Shown here: one piece after another, positions 8,253-16,618 of the stretch
How the letters are laid out: each line of letters starts with the position of its first letter
How positions within the stretch are numbered: the first letter of the stretch is position 1
Origin: Pseudoruegeria sp. HB172150
Lineage (GTDB): Bacteria > Pseudomonadota > Alphaproteobacteria > Rhodobacterales > Rhodobacteraceae
Assembly: GCF_013184805.1 (NCBI RefSeq)
Contig: NZ_JAATNG010000007.1
Coordinates: 124,001-188,000 of the forward strand
Reading direction: 5' to 3'
DNA: 64,000 nucleotides
Translations under genes and position numbers: made by a program
The notes under the pieces: model-generated
What the model was told of the DNA's origin: nothing
Databases searched by the model: none
Seen by the model: only the letters and a program-made list of their open reading frames with translations

Positions 8253-9284
8253 GTGTCCAACGACGACATCGCGAATGCAAACCGCCCCTTGACCCTGCGC
8301 GACGTTTCCCTTGCCTCCGGTGTCAGCGAAATGACCGTCAGCCGGGTGCTGCGCAACCGCGGCGATGTGAGCAAGGCGACGCGGGAAAAGGTTCTGCAGG
8401 CGGCGCGGGACCTCGGATATGTTCCCAACAAGATCGCCGGCGCGCTGGCCTCGCAGCGGGTGAACCTTGTGGCTGTGATCATCCCATCGCTGCAGAACCT
8501 GGTGTTCCCGGAGGTGCTGTCAGGCGTGTCCGAGGTGCTGGACGAAACGCCGCTGCAGCCGGTGGTCGGCGTGACCAACTACAAGCCCGAGCGCGAGGAA
8601 AAGGTGCTGTACGAGATGCTCTCGTGGCGGCCCTCCGGCGTGATCCTGGCCGGGCTAGAGCATTCCGATGCCAGCCGCGCGATGCTGATGGCGGCACGGA
8701 TCCCGATCGTCGAGATCATGGATACCGACGGCGAACCGGTCGACGCGATGGTCGGCATTTCGCACCGCCGTGCGGGCCGTGAGATGGCGAAGGCGATCGT
8801 GACGCAGGGCTACAAGAAAATCGGCTTTCTCGGCACCAAGATGCCGCTGGATCACCGCGCGCGGAAACGCTTTGAAGGGTTCACCGAGGCGCTGGCCAAG
8901 GAAGGGCTGGAGGTTGCGGACCAGGAATTCTACGAAGGCGGATCGGCTCTGGTGAAGGGGCGCGAGATGACCGAGACCATCCTCACCCGCTCTCCGGATC
9001 TTGATTTCCTTTATTACTCCAACGACATGATCGGCGCCGGCGGGCTGATGTACTGCCTCGACAAGGGCATCGACGTGCCCGGGCAGGTCGGGCTTGCCGG
9101 TTTCAACGGCGTACGCCTGCTTGACGGGCTGCCGAAGCGGCTGGCCACGATGGATGCCTGCCGCGCCGAGATCGGGCGCGAGGCGGCGCGGATCGTCGCG
9201 GAACGCGCCGAGGCAGAGGATGGCGGCGGCGAGCGGATCGTTCTGACGCCGACGCTGCAGCTGGGCGACACGCTGAAGCGATAG
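8253..9284 (+). CDS. LacI-family transcriptional regulator (GntR-like)
   Basis: Sugar-responsive repressor type. The N-terminal helix-turn-helix runs from TLRDVSLASGVSEMTVSRVL to the hinge helix NKIAGALASQ. A periplasmic-binding-protein-like sensor domain follows, reaching residue 343. The sequence most resembles the gluconate (GntR) subgroup, by the NLVFPEVLSGVSEVLDE segment. The GTG start sits 5 nt after GGAGAGG. No sugar transport or catabolism genes adjoin it, so its regulon is elsewhere. The 177-bp upstream gap has a TTGATA box 17 bp from CTAACC, too weak to call a promoter. It converges with the GGDEF gene, the two stop codons being almost adjacent. Confidence 0.9.
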   Translation: MSNDDIANANRPLTLRDVSLASGVSEMTVSRVLRNRGDVSKATREKVLQAARDLGYVPNKIAGALASQRVNLVAVIIPSLQNLVFPEVLSGVSEVLDETPLQPVVGVTNYKPEREEKVLYEMLSWRPSGVILAGLEHSDASRAMLMAARIPIVEIMDTDGEPVDAMVGISHRRAGREMAKAIVTQGYKKIGFLGTKMPLDHRARKRFEGFTEALAKEGLEVADQEFYEGGSALVKGREMTETILTRSPDLDFLYYSNDMIGAGGLMYCLDKGIDVPGQVGLAGFNGVRLLDGLPKRLATMDACRAEIGREAARIVAERAEAEDGGGERIVLTPTLQLGDTLKR

Positions 9285-9285
9285 C

Positions 9286-10266
9286 TCAGGCGCGCCGGCT
9301 CTGACGTGGTCCGCGCACGGCGGCGGCGCGCTTGTCCAGGTACATTCGGCTGTTGGCGATTCGAATCAGGGACTCAACATCGGTGGTATCCTCGGGCGCC
9401 CGTGCAATCCCCAGCGATACACCGACGCATACCGTGATGTCGCCCGAAGCAGCGCTTTGCAACGGGATCGGCGGGCGGATACTGGCGGCGATCCGTTCCG
9501 GAACGGCGGGATCGAACGCAGCCGTCCCGGGCTTCAGCCAGACCGCGAATTCATCGCCACCGAGCCGGGCGACGATGTCGGTGTCGCGCACCGCGTCGCA
9601 CAGCCGCTGCGCGACGACCGCAAGCACCGCATCCCCGGCCGCATGTCCGTGGCGGTCGTTGACCTTCTTGAACCCGTCGAGATCCAGGTAGACCATAACG
9701 CCGCGCGGGTCGTGCCCCCGAAGCGCGGCGCCGACCATCCGTTCGAACGCCATGGCGTTGTAAAGCCCGGTCCTGCCGTCGCGATGAGCCGCGTATTCCA
9801 ACCGCTCCGCCTCGGATTCCAGCCTTAGCCGCTGGTTTTCGCTTATGCGAAGCGATGTCTTCAGGCGCGCAGCTTCCCGCCGGTGCACCAGACGGTCGCC
9901 GAGGCTCGCAGTTTCGGGATCTGCCTGCAGGATCAGGTATGAGTCACCATGGCGCAGCCCGGACAGGCGGAACGGCCGCAACGCGCCGCCGACTATCAGC
10001 GGGGCCGTCTGCGGGACGGTGCTGCGCAGCGCGCGCTCCATCCTGTGGCGCAGACCGTGGTCGTCGCCGCCCAGCAGGTCAGGCAGACACGCCCCCTCGA
10101 CACAGCCGTCGGGCAAATGCCGCGGTTCGGCGCTGCGGCTGAGGGCGACGACCGTACCGGCCCGATCCAGGAGGACCGTTGGCAGTGGCATCGCGCCAAT
10201 CAGCGCCCGCAGCAGTCCGACGTCACGATCACTCAGCGAAGAATTCGTACCCGTCCTGGCATTCAT
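9286..10266 (-). CDS. GGDEF-domain diguanylate cyclase
   Basis: Predicted to make cyclic di-GMP. The C-terminal half carries GLYNAMAFE, DLDGFKKVNDRHGHAAGD and the intact RLGGDEFAVWL active site near residue 237. An RDTD inhibitory I-site lies exactly five residues upstream, so product inhibition is likely. The N-terminal 130 residues look like a degenerate PAS domain (LPTVLLDRAGTVVALSRSAE), followed by a short coiled coil. There is no transmembrane segment. Start options are the GTG at 10269 and the ATG at 10266. The start lies inside the end of the upstream methanogen-output-domain gene (about 38 bp overlap), which argues for coupling. Confidence 0.9.
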   Translation of the reverse strand: MNARTGTNSSLSDRDVGLLRALIGAMPLPTVLLDRAGTVVALSRSAEPRHLPDGCVEGACLPDLLGGDDHGLRHRMERALRSTVPQTAPLIVGGALRPFRLSGLRHGDSYLILQADPETASLGDRLVHRREAARLKTSLRISENQRLRLESEAERLEYAAHRDGRTGLYNAMAFERMVGAALRGHDPRGVMVYLDLDGFKKVNDRHGHAAGDAVLAVVAQRLCDAVRDTDIVARLGGDEFAVWLKPGTAAFDPAVPERIAASIRPPIPLQSAASGDITVCVGVSLGIARAPEDTTDVESLIRIANSRMYLDKRAAAVRGPRQSRRA

Positions 10267-10741
10267 CACGCTTCAACCGCACCTCTACCCGGCAGGCCGG
10301 GTGCCCCAACGCAATTGCCTTGTCGATCCGTACCGCCGCATAGCCGGTGGCACGGGCGGCAACGGTCCCGAAGACGGTGGTCGTCATCATGCAAAGCGAC
10401 GGGCGCCCGCGCACTCTGGTCGCAAACGGGCAGCGCAGGTTGGTCAGGACGATTTCATCCTCGGTCACCGACTCGACACGGAAGTCTCCGCCGATCCGGC
10501 GTTTGAGGTCTACGAGGACCTCCGCCACCTGCTCCCCGGTCCAGGCCCGCGTGCCGATGGCATCGGTGTACTGTTCGCTGATGCCCTCGCCGATCTCGGA
10601 CCCGACCTCGGAAATGAAGGTCGACGCGCCCTTCAATCCGACCGAGTCCTCCAGCCCGCCGGCAAGCGAGCAGAGCGTATCCGCAAAAAACGTTTCCTGC
10701 CCCAAAGGCAGATCCAGGGTTTCGACAACTTGCTGATGCAT
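10229..10741 (-). CDS. Methanogen output domain 1-type protein
   Basis: A 170-residue cytosolic protein. Its second half matches what I remember as 'methanogen output domain 1' (CPFATRVRGRPSLCMMTTTVFG, then the end RLKRDECQDGYEFFAE). This domain occurs at the ends of signalling proteins and has no proven activity. The invariant Cys residues in CPF and LCMMT suggest metal or redox sensing. The ATG follows AAGGAG with a 9-nt spacer. It overlaps the diguanylate cyclase gene, suggesting that it is the input or regulator of that cyclase. The 142 bp to the divergent glycosyltransferase gene must hold both promoters, but I could not place them. Confidence 0.72.
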   Translation of the reverse strand: MHQQVVETLDLPLGQETFFADTLCSLAGGLEDSVGLKGASTFISEVGSEIGEGISEQYTDAIGTRAWTGEQVAEVLVDLKRRIGGDFRVESVTEDEIVLTNLRCPFATRVRGRPSLCMMTTTVFGTVAARATGYAAVRIDKAIALGHPACRVEVRLKRDECQDGYEFFAE

Positions 10742-10884
10742 GACGGATCACTCCTTCGCCCCATGGGCGCAGTGTGGGCGAGGAGTCTTTAGATCGCCTT
10801 AACGAATCTTGCCAAGTGCCGCTGTGGACAAGCCACGGCCTATTCTGTTTAACGTTTCCACCCTAGGCGCGAGTGGAGCCGTTC

Positions 10885-11610
10885 ATGGCTTTGGTATCCA
10901 TCGTCATTCCGATGCGGAACGAGGCGGAGAACATCCGCCCGCTGGTGGAGGATATCGTCGATGCCTGCGCGGCGCTGGACAGCTACGAGGTGATTGTGGT
11001 CGATGACGGCTCGACCGACGGGACCGTCGCGCGCGCCACCCAACTGGGCACAGAGCACCCGCAGGTGCGACTGGTGCGCCATGCCGCGTCCGGCGGGCAG
11101 AGTGCGGCGGTTCACTCCGGTGTGCTGGCCGCGGCCGCGCCCATCGTCTGCACGCTGGACGGCGACGGGCAGAACCCGCCTTCGGAGTTGCCGAAGCTCT
11201 GGGGACCGCTGCTTGCCGACACCACCGGGCGGATCGGGCTGGTCGCTGGGCAGCGGGTGAACCGACAGGATACTTGGTCGAAACGGTTCGGCTCTCGCTT
11301 TGCCAACGGGCTGCGGGCGTGGATGCTGAAGGACGGCACGCGGGATACCGGCTGCGGGCTGAAGGGGTTCCGGCGCGACGCGTTCCTGCGGCTTCCCTAT
11401 TTCGATCACATGCACCGCTATCTGCCGGCGCTGTTCAAGCGCGACGGCTGGGAAGTGGTGCTGGTCGACGTCGCCCACAGGGAGCGGCATGCGGGGCGGT
11501 CGAATTATTCGAACCTGCAGCGCGCGCTGGTGGGGGTCCACGACCTGTTCGGCGTGGCGTGGCTGATCCGGCGCCGGAAGAAGACCGCGCCAATCGAGGC
11601 GGACGAGTGA
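10885..11610 (+). CDS. GT2 glycosyltransferase (dolichol/undecaprenyl-phosphate mannosyltransferase-like)
   Basis: Predicted to transfer a sugar from a nucleotide donor to polyprenyl phosphate at the inner membrane face. The 241-residue GT-A fold has VSIVIPMRNEAENI, VVDDGSTDGT and the metal-binding LDGDGQNPP, and ends in the SNYSNLQRALVGV segment. It has no C-terminal membrane anchor of the ArnC/GtrB type. The ATG at 10885, 6 nt after GGAG, is favoured over the GTG at 10873. The next gene starts in an ATGA overlap, and a GT39 gene follows, so this enzyme probably makes the lipid-linked sugar used by the third gene. Confidence 0.88.
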   Translation: MALVSIVIPMRNEAENIRPLVEDIVDACAALDSYEVIVVDDGSTDGTVARATQLGTEHPQVRLVRHAASGGQSAAVHSGVLAAAAPIVCTLDGDGQNPPSELPKLWGPLLADTTGRIGLVAGQRVNRQDTWSKRFGSRFANGLRAWMLKDGTRDTGCGLKGFRRDAFLRLPYFDHMHRYLPALFKRDGWEVVLVDVAHRERHAGRSNYSNLQRALVGVHDLFGVAWLIRRRKKTAPIEADE

Positions 11611-11918
11611 TGATGGAAACGCTTTTCACCTGGCTGCACGTTCACAGCTGGACGGAATTCTGGTGGGTCGTCTTCGGGCTGGCGGGGCAGCTTCTGTTCA
11701 TGGGGCGGTTCCTGGTGCAGTGGATTGCATCCGAACGGCAGCGCAAGTCGGTGGTGCCGCTGGCCTTCTGGTACTTTTCCATCGGCGGCGGGATCATCCT
11801 GTTCCTCTACGCTTGCTACAGGAAGGACCCCGTGTTCATCCTTGGGCAGTCGCTGGGTGTGTTCATTTACGGACGGAATTTGTGGTTGATCTATGCAGAG
11901 AAACGTAACGCCGCCTGA
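11610..11918 (+). CDS. Lipid-A-disaccharide synthase N-terminal (LABN) domain membrane protein
   Basis: A 102-residue protein consisting only of the LABN domain, with about three hydrophobic helices. Typical features are GQLLFMGRFLVQWIASE, SVVPLAFWYFSIGGG and YGRNLWLIY. The domain occurs alone or fused to LpxB; its role is unproven, but by context it is linked to lipid sugar transfer or flipping. The start is the first of two ATGs, at 11610, overlapping the GT2 stop. The GT39 gene begins 26 bp before its end, so all three genes are tightly coupled. Confidence 0.88.
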   Translation: MMETLFTWLHVHSWTEFWWVVFGLAGQLLFMGRFLVQWIASERQRKSVVPLAFWYFSIGGGIILFLYACYRKDPVFILGQSLGVFIYGRNLWLIYAEKRNAA

Positions 11919-13350
11919 CACCCGCGACTGGCCGCGCCGGGCGGCCCTGGCGGTTCTGGCAATTACGGCGGTGCGGGTCCTGCTGCTGGCGTTCAACCGG
12001 ACCGACCTGTTCGTGGACGAGGCGCAGTACTGGCTGTGGGGCGAGGAGCTGGCCTTTGGCTATTATTCCAAGCCGCCGCTGATCGGCTGGGTTCTGGCCT
12101 TTTTCACCGCCTTCAGCGACGGGACGTTCTGGGTGAGGTTGCCGGGGCCGCTGTTTCATGGCGCGACGGCAATGATCATCGGCAGCATAGCGCACCGGCT
12201 TTATGGCGGGCGCACGGCGTTCTTCGTTGCGGTCAGCTACGTGACGCTGCCGATGGTGGCGCTGGCGAGTTTGCTGATCTCCACCGACACGATCATGTTT
12301 CCGTTCCTTGCCGGATCGTTGGCCTGCTATTTGCGGCTGCTGGACAAGAAGGAAACCAGGTTCGCAGTGCTGACAGGGCTGCTGCTGGGGCTGGCGTTCC
12401 TGGGCAAATACGCGGCGATTTATTACCCGATCTGCGCGGCGCTGGCGGCACTGGTGTTCCACGAAGCGCGGCCATCGCGGCGGCATATCGGCATCCTTCT
12501 GGGCGTCTTCGCCGTGACGATCCTGCCGAACCTGATCTGGAACGTTCTGAACGGGTTCTCGACACTGTCGCATACGCTCGACAACGCCGACTGGGTGCGC
12601 GCGCCCGGCTCGCGAGCAGGCCTGCATCCCGGCGCGCTGGCCGAGTTCTTCCTGTCGCAGTTCGCGGTGTTCGGGCCGGTCCTGTTCAGCGCGCTGCTGA
12701 TCGTTGCGGCCACGGCAAAGCGCCGCTCGCCGGTGGCGCAATTCCTTCTGATCTTTTCGATCCCGATCCTGCTGATCGTCTGCGTGCAGGCGCTCCTGAG
12801 CCGCGCCTATGCCAACTGGGCGGCGGCGGCCTACATTGCGGGGCTTCTGGTCGCGGTGCCGTGGCTGATGGGCAGGCACCGGCGGTGGATGATCGCCTCT
12901 TTCGCGATCAACGGTTTCTTCTGCGTTGTCCTGCCGCTGCTGACGCTATTCCCGGAACAACTGAAGATCCGGGGGCAGCAGGTGCTGTCGCGCTACACCG
13001 GACGGGCGGAGATGAGCGAGACGATCCTGGATATCGCCACGGACCTGCGGGTGGGCGCTATCGTGGCCGAGAACCGGGATGTGCTGGCGGACCTGTTCTA
13101 TACCGGGCGCGACAGCGGCATCGGGATCTACGCGATCCCGCCGCAGGGACGTGCGCCGCATCACTATGCGCAGAAACACCCCTATGTGCCGGACGGGCGC
13201 GACGTGCTGCTGGTGCAGCCGCCGCAGGTCGAGGTGCCCTGTCCTGAAGAGGTCGTAGAGCTGGCCGAGATGGAACCGGAAGACGGCGCCTATCGCGACA
13301 AGCCACAGATGCTGTACCTGGTGCCGGGGGTCTGTATTGCCGCGCCTTAG
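11893..13350 (+). CDS. GT39/ArnT-like polyprenyl-phosphate sugar transferase
   Basis: Integral membrane glycosyltransferase of the PMT/ArnT superfamily, 485 residues. It transfers sugars from polyprenyl phosphate to lipid A, protein or another envelope acceptor on the periplasmic side. The first periplasmic loop carries the catalytic acidic pair in DLFVDEAQYWLWG, followed by YYSKPPLIGW. At least ten hydrophobic segments follow, then a soluble C-terminal region. It overlaps the LABN gene by 26 bp, has no strong ribosome site of its own, and is probably coupled. The acceptor (lipid A or glycan) is unknown. It is convergent with the Rrf2 gene, 18 bp away. Confidence 0.87.
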   Translation: MQRNVTPPDTRDWPRRAALAVLAITAVRVLLLAFNRTDLFVDEAQYWLWGEELAFGYYSKPPLIGWVLAFFTAFSDGTFWVRLPGPLFHGATAMIIGSIAHRLYGGRTAFFVAVSYVTLPMVALASLLISTDTIMFPFLAGSLACYLRLLDKKETRFAVLTGLLLGLAFLGKYAAIYYPICAALAALVFHEARPSRRHIGILLGVFAVTILPNLIWNVLNGFSTLSHTLDNADWVRAPGSRAGLHPGALAEFFLSQFAVFGPVLFSALLIVAATAKRRSPVAQFLLIFSIPILLIVCVQALLSRAYANWAAAAYIAGLLVAVPWLMGRHRRWMIASFAINGFFCVVLPLLTLFPEQLKIRGQQVLSRYTGRAEMSETILDIATDLRVGAIVAENRDVLADLFYTGRDSGIGIYAIPPQGRAPHHYAQKHPYVPDGRDVLLVQPPQVEVPCPEEVVELAEMEPEDGAYRDKPQMLYLVPGVCIAAP

Positions 13351-13368
13351 GGCTTTCAGGTATGCGCC

Positions 13369-13830
13369 CTAGCGGCAGGCGACCATGGTAACTTCGTCTG
13401 TCTGCTGCAGGATGCGGCAGAGGCCGTCATTGGAATCCACCAGTTCCGACAGCGTCACTGTATCGAGATGGGAATAGAACGCCTCCAGCGCCTCCATGAT
13501 GGAGCCGCGCAACCGGCAGGCACCGACCAGCGGGCAGGTGTTCTCGTCCATCTGCATGCATTCGACGACCGGCACATCCGCTTCGAGGTTGCGAAACACA
13601 TCGCCGACGGAGATCTGGCCTGCCGGACGGCCAAGCCGGATACCGCCGCGCCGTCCGCGAATGGTGTCGAGATATCCCAACTGGCCCAGCCGGTTGACCA
13701 CGTGGCCCAAGTGGTTCTCCGAGGAATTGCAGCCTTCGGCGATCTGCGACTTGGTGACGTTCCGGTCATTGTTCACCGCGCAGAACATCAATACCCGCAT
13801 CGCCAGGTTGGTACGCTTCGTGATCCGCAT
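13369..13830 (-). CDS. Rrf2-family iron-sulfur transcriptional regulator
   Basis: Winged-helix repressor of 153 residues. The DNA-binding segment is SQIAEGCNSSENHLGHVVN, followed by the wing RGRRGGIRLGRP. Three cysteines at positions 91, 99 and 105 (VECMQMDENTCPLVGACRL) should bind an Fe-S cluster. This X7-X5 spacing equals that of the iron regulator RirA. NsrR and IscR have other spacings, though the CPL-ACRL context is NsrR-like. The ATG at 13830 lies 8 nt after GGAGG; a longer GTG start would contain that site. It is 111 bp downstream of the SDR gene. Target genes are not evident here. Confidence 0.88.
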   Translation of the reverse strand: MRITKRTNLAMRVLMFCAVNNDRNVTKSQIAEGCNSSENHLGHVVNRLGQLGYLDTIRGRRGGIRLGRPAGQISVGDVFRNLEADVPVVECMQMDENTCPLVGACRLRGSIMEALEAFYSHLDTVTLSELVDSNDGLCRILQQTDEVTMVACR

Positions 13831-13941
13831 ATGACCCGCCTCCACAAACGACGTCTGATCGTGTCTAGCACCAGCCGCGCTTTGGGGAATTGATGTGGGT
13901 CAAATGCCGATTTTTTGGACGGCGCCCGGCGAAGCGGCCTG

Positions 13942-14739
13942 TCAGACGTCGTTCGTGTCCGGATAGGCGCCCGCGACCTGCTGGTCGAAATCCATTACCG
14001 ACCCGGTGACGACACCGGATTGCGGACCAAGGAAGAACGCCGTCTGCCGCGCCACGTGCTCCGGCTTGACCAGCATGCCGAACGGCATGCTCGCCTCCAC
14101 ATCGGCCAGCCAGCCTTCGGGGCGGTCATGGTATTTCTGCTGGATCACGTCCTCGCCGGGCGTGTCCATCCAGCCGACATTGATCGCGTTCACCCGGATG
14201 CGGTGCTTTGACAGGGCGGCGGCGGAGTTCTTGGTAATGTTCAGGAGCGCCGCCTTCGATGCCGAATAGGGCGCGAGGAACGGCAGCCCGCAATGCACCA
14301 CGATGGACAGGATGTTCACGCAGGTGCCGGGGATCCGCTCGTCGATACAGCGCTGGGCAAAACGCTGCAGCGCAAAGAACGGTCCCTTGGTGTTGGTGTT
14401 CAGGATCTGATCCCAAAGCGCCGGCGTGGTGTCGAGAATCGAACCGCGGTCCGTCATCGCGGCGCAGTTCACCAGAGAGGTGACGCCCTCCATATGCTCG
14501 CCCGCGCTGTCGACCATGTAGATCGCCGCGTCGGCATCGGACATGTCGACCTGCAGGTAATAGGCCTCGGCCCCGGTCTCGCGCAGCGCGTCGGCAGCCT
14601 TGGCGCCTCGGTGCGGGTTGCGGCCGGTCACCACCACCCTGCGGCAACCCTGCGCAACAAGTTCCTGCGCGATGGCAAAGCCCAGCCCCTGCGTGCCGCC
14701 CGTGATCAGGGCGCGCGTGCCCGCGTGGAAATCGGTCAT
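13942..14739 (-). CDS. Short-chain dehydrogenase/reductase (SDR)
   Basis: NAD(P)-dependent oxidoreductase of 265 residues. The Rossmann motif is ALITGGTQGLGFAIAQEL (TGxxxGxG), and the catalytic motif is YSASKAALLNITKN (YxxxK). The Arg in VVVTGRNPHRG after the second strand favours NADP(H). The C-terminus fits the classical SDR length. The ATG follows GGGAGG with an 8-nt spacer. Substrate cannot be inferred. It sits between the hybrid histidine kinase gene and the Rrf2 gene, all on the minus strand. No catabolic partner is nearby, so it may be an isolated accessory oxidoreductase. Confidence 0.88.
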   Translation of the reverse strand: MTDFHAGTRALITGGTQGLGFAIAQELVAQGCRRVVVTGRNPHRGAKAADALRETGAEAYYLQVDMSDADAAIYMVDSAGEHMEGVTSLVNCAAMTDRGSILDTTPALWDQILNTNTKGPFFALQRFAQRCIDERIPGTCVNILSIVVHCGLPFLAPYSASKAALLNITKNSAAALSKHRIRVNAINVGWMDTPGEDVIQQKYHDRPEGWLADVEASMPFGMLVKPEHVARQTAFFLGPQSGVVTGSVMDFDQQVAGAYPDTNDV

Positions 14740-14791
14740 GATACGTCCCTCCCTGACGTCATGAAATTGGTGACGCCGTGGCGCGAAACGG

Positions 14792-16537
14792 TCAAGCGGA
14801 ACCCGCGAGAGCCTCTGCGATGGCGGTGAACAGCGCGGCGCGGTTGACGGGCTTCAGCAGCACGGGCAGACCGTCCTTCTCTGCCACCGCGTTGCTTTCC
14901 TCCGGCAGGTAGCCGGAAATCAGGATCGTCCGCAGCTCCGGCTGCCTCTCGTGCAGTTTCCGCACCAGTTCCGGGCCGCGCATTGCGCCCGGCATCACGA
15001 CATCGCTCAGAAGCAGATCGAAGGGACCGTCCGCATCGAAGCGGCGCAGCGCCTCGGCGGCATCGGAAACATGGACGATATGGTGCCCTTCGCTGCGCAG
15101 CATTGCGACGAGGACGTCGCCGACCTGGGCATCGTCTTCGGCCAACATGATACGCAAAGGGCGCAGCTTCGGCACAGGCGCCTCGGTGCCGTCATCGTCA
15201 CCATCGGCGGGTGCCACACCCTCGGCGGCGGGAAAGTAGAGGCGGAACTCCGTGCCACGCCCCGGTTCGGATTCCAGTTCCACGCGTCCGCCGAGACTTT
15301 TGACAAAGTTCCTGACCTCGGCCAGTCCGAGCCCGTTATTGGTGGCCAACGACTTGGTGCTGAAAAACGGCCGGAACACATCCTCCCTGATGGCGGGGTC
15401 GATACCGCGGCCGGTATCAGAGACCGTCAGAACCACGATGCGCCTTGCCGGATTGTCCCCCTTCGCCGGCGTCACGATCGTCCGGGTACCAACGTCGATG
15501 CGCCCGCCCTTTGGCATCGCGTCACGCGCATTGATGACGAGGTTCAGCAACGCGTTTCCCGCCAGAGTGCGATCTGCCTCGACCGAAGGCAGATCGGGCG
15601 CAAGATCGAAAGTCAGATCGATGTTCGCCGGCAGGCTGCGACGCAGCAGCGGTTGCATGTCCGAAATCGCATGGTTCAGGTCGATGCGCCGCTGACCGTC
15701 CGGATCGGCGCGGGCGAAGCCGAGCATGTTGCGCGTCAGGTCGCTGCCGCGGTTCGTGGCTGAAATGGCCTCCTCCACCAGTTTCGCCTGTTCCGCGGTG
15801 GGCTGCGTGTCCTGCAGCAGTTCCAGATTGCCAAGGATCACGGCCAGCAGGTTGTTGAAGTCATGCGCAATGCCACCGCTGAGCCGACCAAGGCTTTCCA
15901 GACGCTTGGTCTCGGCCTCGCGGGCCTGTCGCTCGCGCTGCTCGGTGATGTCGATGGCGGCATAGAGAACCTTCACCATCCGCCCGCTCTCGTCGAAGAC
16001 AGGAGTCGCGGTTTCGTGCAGCCAGCGCATGTCGCCCGGTTTCTGCGTCCGATAGACGATGTCGCGCGGCTTGCCCTCCGGCAGCCGGGCGTAGGCTTCC
16101 TCCATTGCCTCCCTGTCGTCGGGATAGATGAGGAACCGCCCCTGGTCCGGATCGTTCGCGGTCTTGCGGCAGAATTCCTCGACGGTCAGGCCGAAAGCGG
16201 CCGCCATGCGCGGCGAACAGCATTCGCATCGCTGTTCGACGAAGTCCCAGACATAGTACCCGAGCTGCGCAAGGTCGGCGGCCTGTTCGAGGCGCCGATG
16301 CTGCAACTGGGCGCGGGTCCTGCTTTCGCGAAGCTCCGCCTCCAGACGCTTCACCTGCGCCTGCAGGTCCGAGGCGCTCGGCATGTGGCCGGCTCCGAAA
16401 AGGCCGAAGAAGCCGCGTTTGGCAGGTTTGGTATGGGTCGTGCCCGGTTTGTCGCCCGGCGCGCCAGAGTCACCCAGCCGTTCGTTCCCGTCCGCCTTCT
16501 GGCCGGACGGCGTATCCGACCGGGAAAACAAAGTCAC
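14792..16537 (-). CDS. PAS-domain hybrid histidine kinase with C-terminal receiver
   Basis: Cytosolic sensor kinase of about 581 residues. In order it has a variable linker, a coiled coil (SDLQAQVKRLEAELRES), a PAS/PAC domain (YYVWDFVEQRCECCSPRM, with a notable Cys-Glu-Cys-Cys cluster), a dimerisation domain with H-box LSGGIAHDFNNLLAVI, a complete HATPase domain, and a receiver (LAEDDAQVG, phospho-Asp in LLLSDVVMPG, Lys in LLKPVN). There is no transmembrane segment. The GTG at 16537, 8 nt after GGAGG, is preferred over the ATG at 16561, which precedes that site. It lies 81 bp downstream of hyuB and could be read through from it. The partner regulator is unknown. Confidence 0.9.
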   Translation of the reverse strand: MTLFSRSDTPSGQKADGNERLGDSGAPGDKPGTTHTKPAKRGFFGLFGAGHMPSASDLQAQVKRLEAELRESRTRAQLQHRRLEQAADLAQLGYYVWDFVEQRCECCSPRMAAAFGLTVEEFCRKTANDPDQGRFLIYPDDREAMEEAYARLPEGKPRDIVYRTQKPGDMRWLHETATPVFDESGRMVKVLYAAIDITEQRERQAREAETKRLESLGRLSGGIAHDFNNLLAVILGNLELLQDTQPTAEQAKLVEEAISATNRGSDLTRNMLGFARADPDGQRRIDLNHAISDMQPLLRRSLPANIDLTFDLAPDLPSVEADRTLAGNALLNLVINARDAMPKGGRIDVGTRTIVTPAKGDNPARRIVVLTVSDTGRGIDPAIREDVFRPFFSTKSLATNNGLGLAEVRNFVKSLGGRVELESEPGRGTEFRLYFPAAEGVAPADGDDDGTEAPVPKLRPLRIMLAEDDAQVGDVLVAMLRSEGHHIVHVSDAAEALRRFDADGPFDLLLSDVVMPGAMRGPELVRKLHERQPELRTILISGYLPEESNAVAEKDGLPVLLKPVNRAALFTAIAEALAGSA

Positions 16538-16618
16538 ATTTACACCCTCCGCGAGCAGCATGGCGCGCGTTTCGAGGCAGTCTGGCGCGCCAAGGCGCGT
16601 GAAACAAGGTTTAAGAGG

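Noticed and set aside
13831-13845. GTG start for the Rrf2 gene at 13845
   Set aside because: It would contain the GGAGG ribosome site for the ATG at 13830, and that ATG gives the expected N-terminus MRITKRTNLA.
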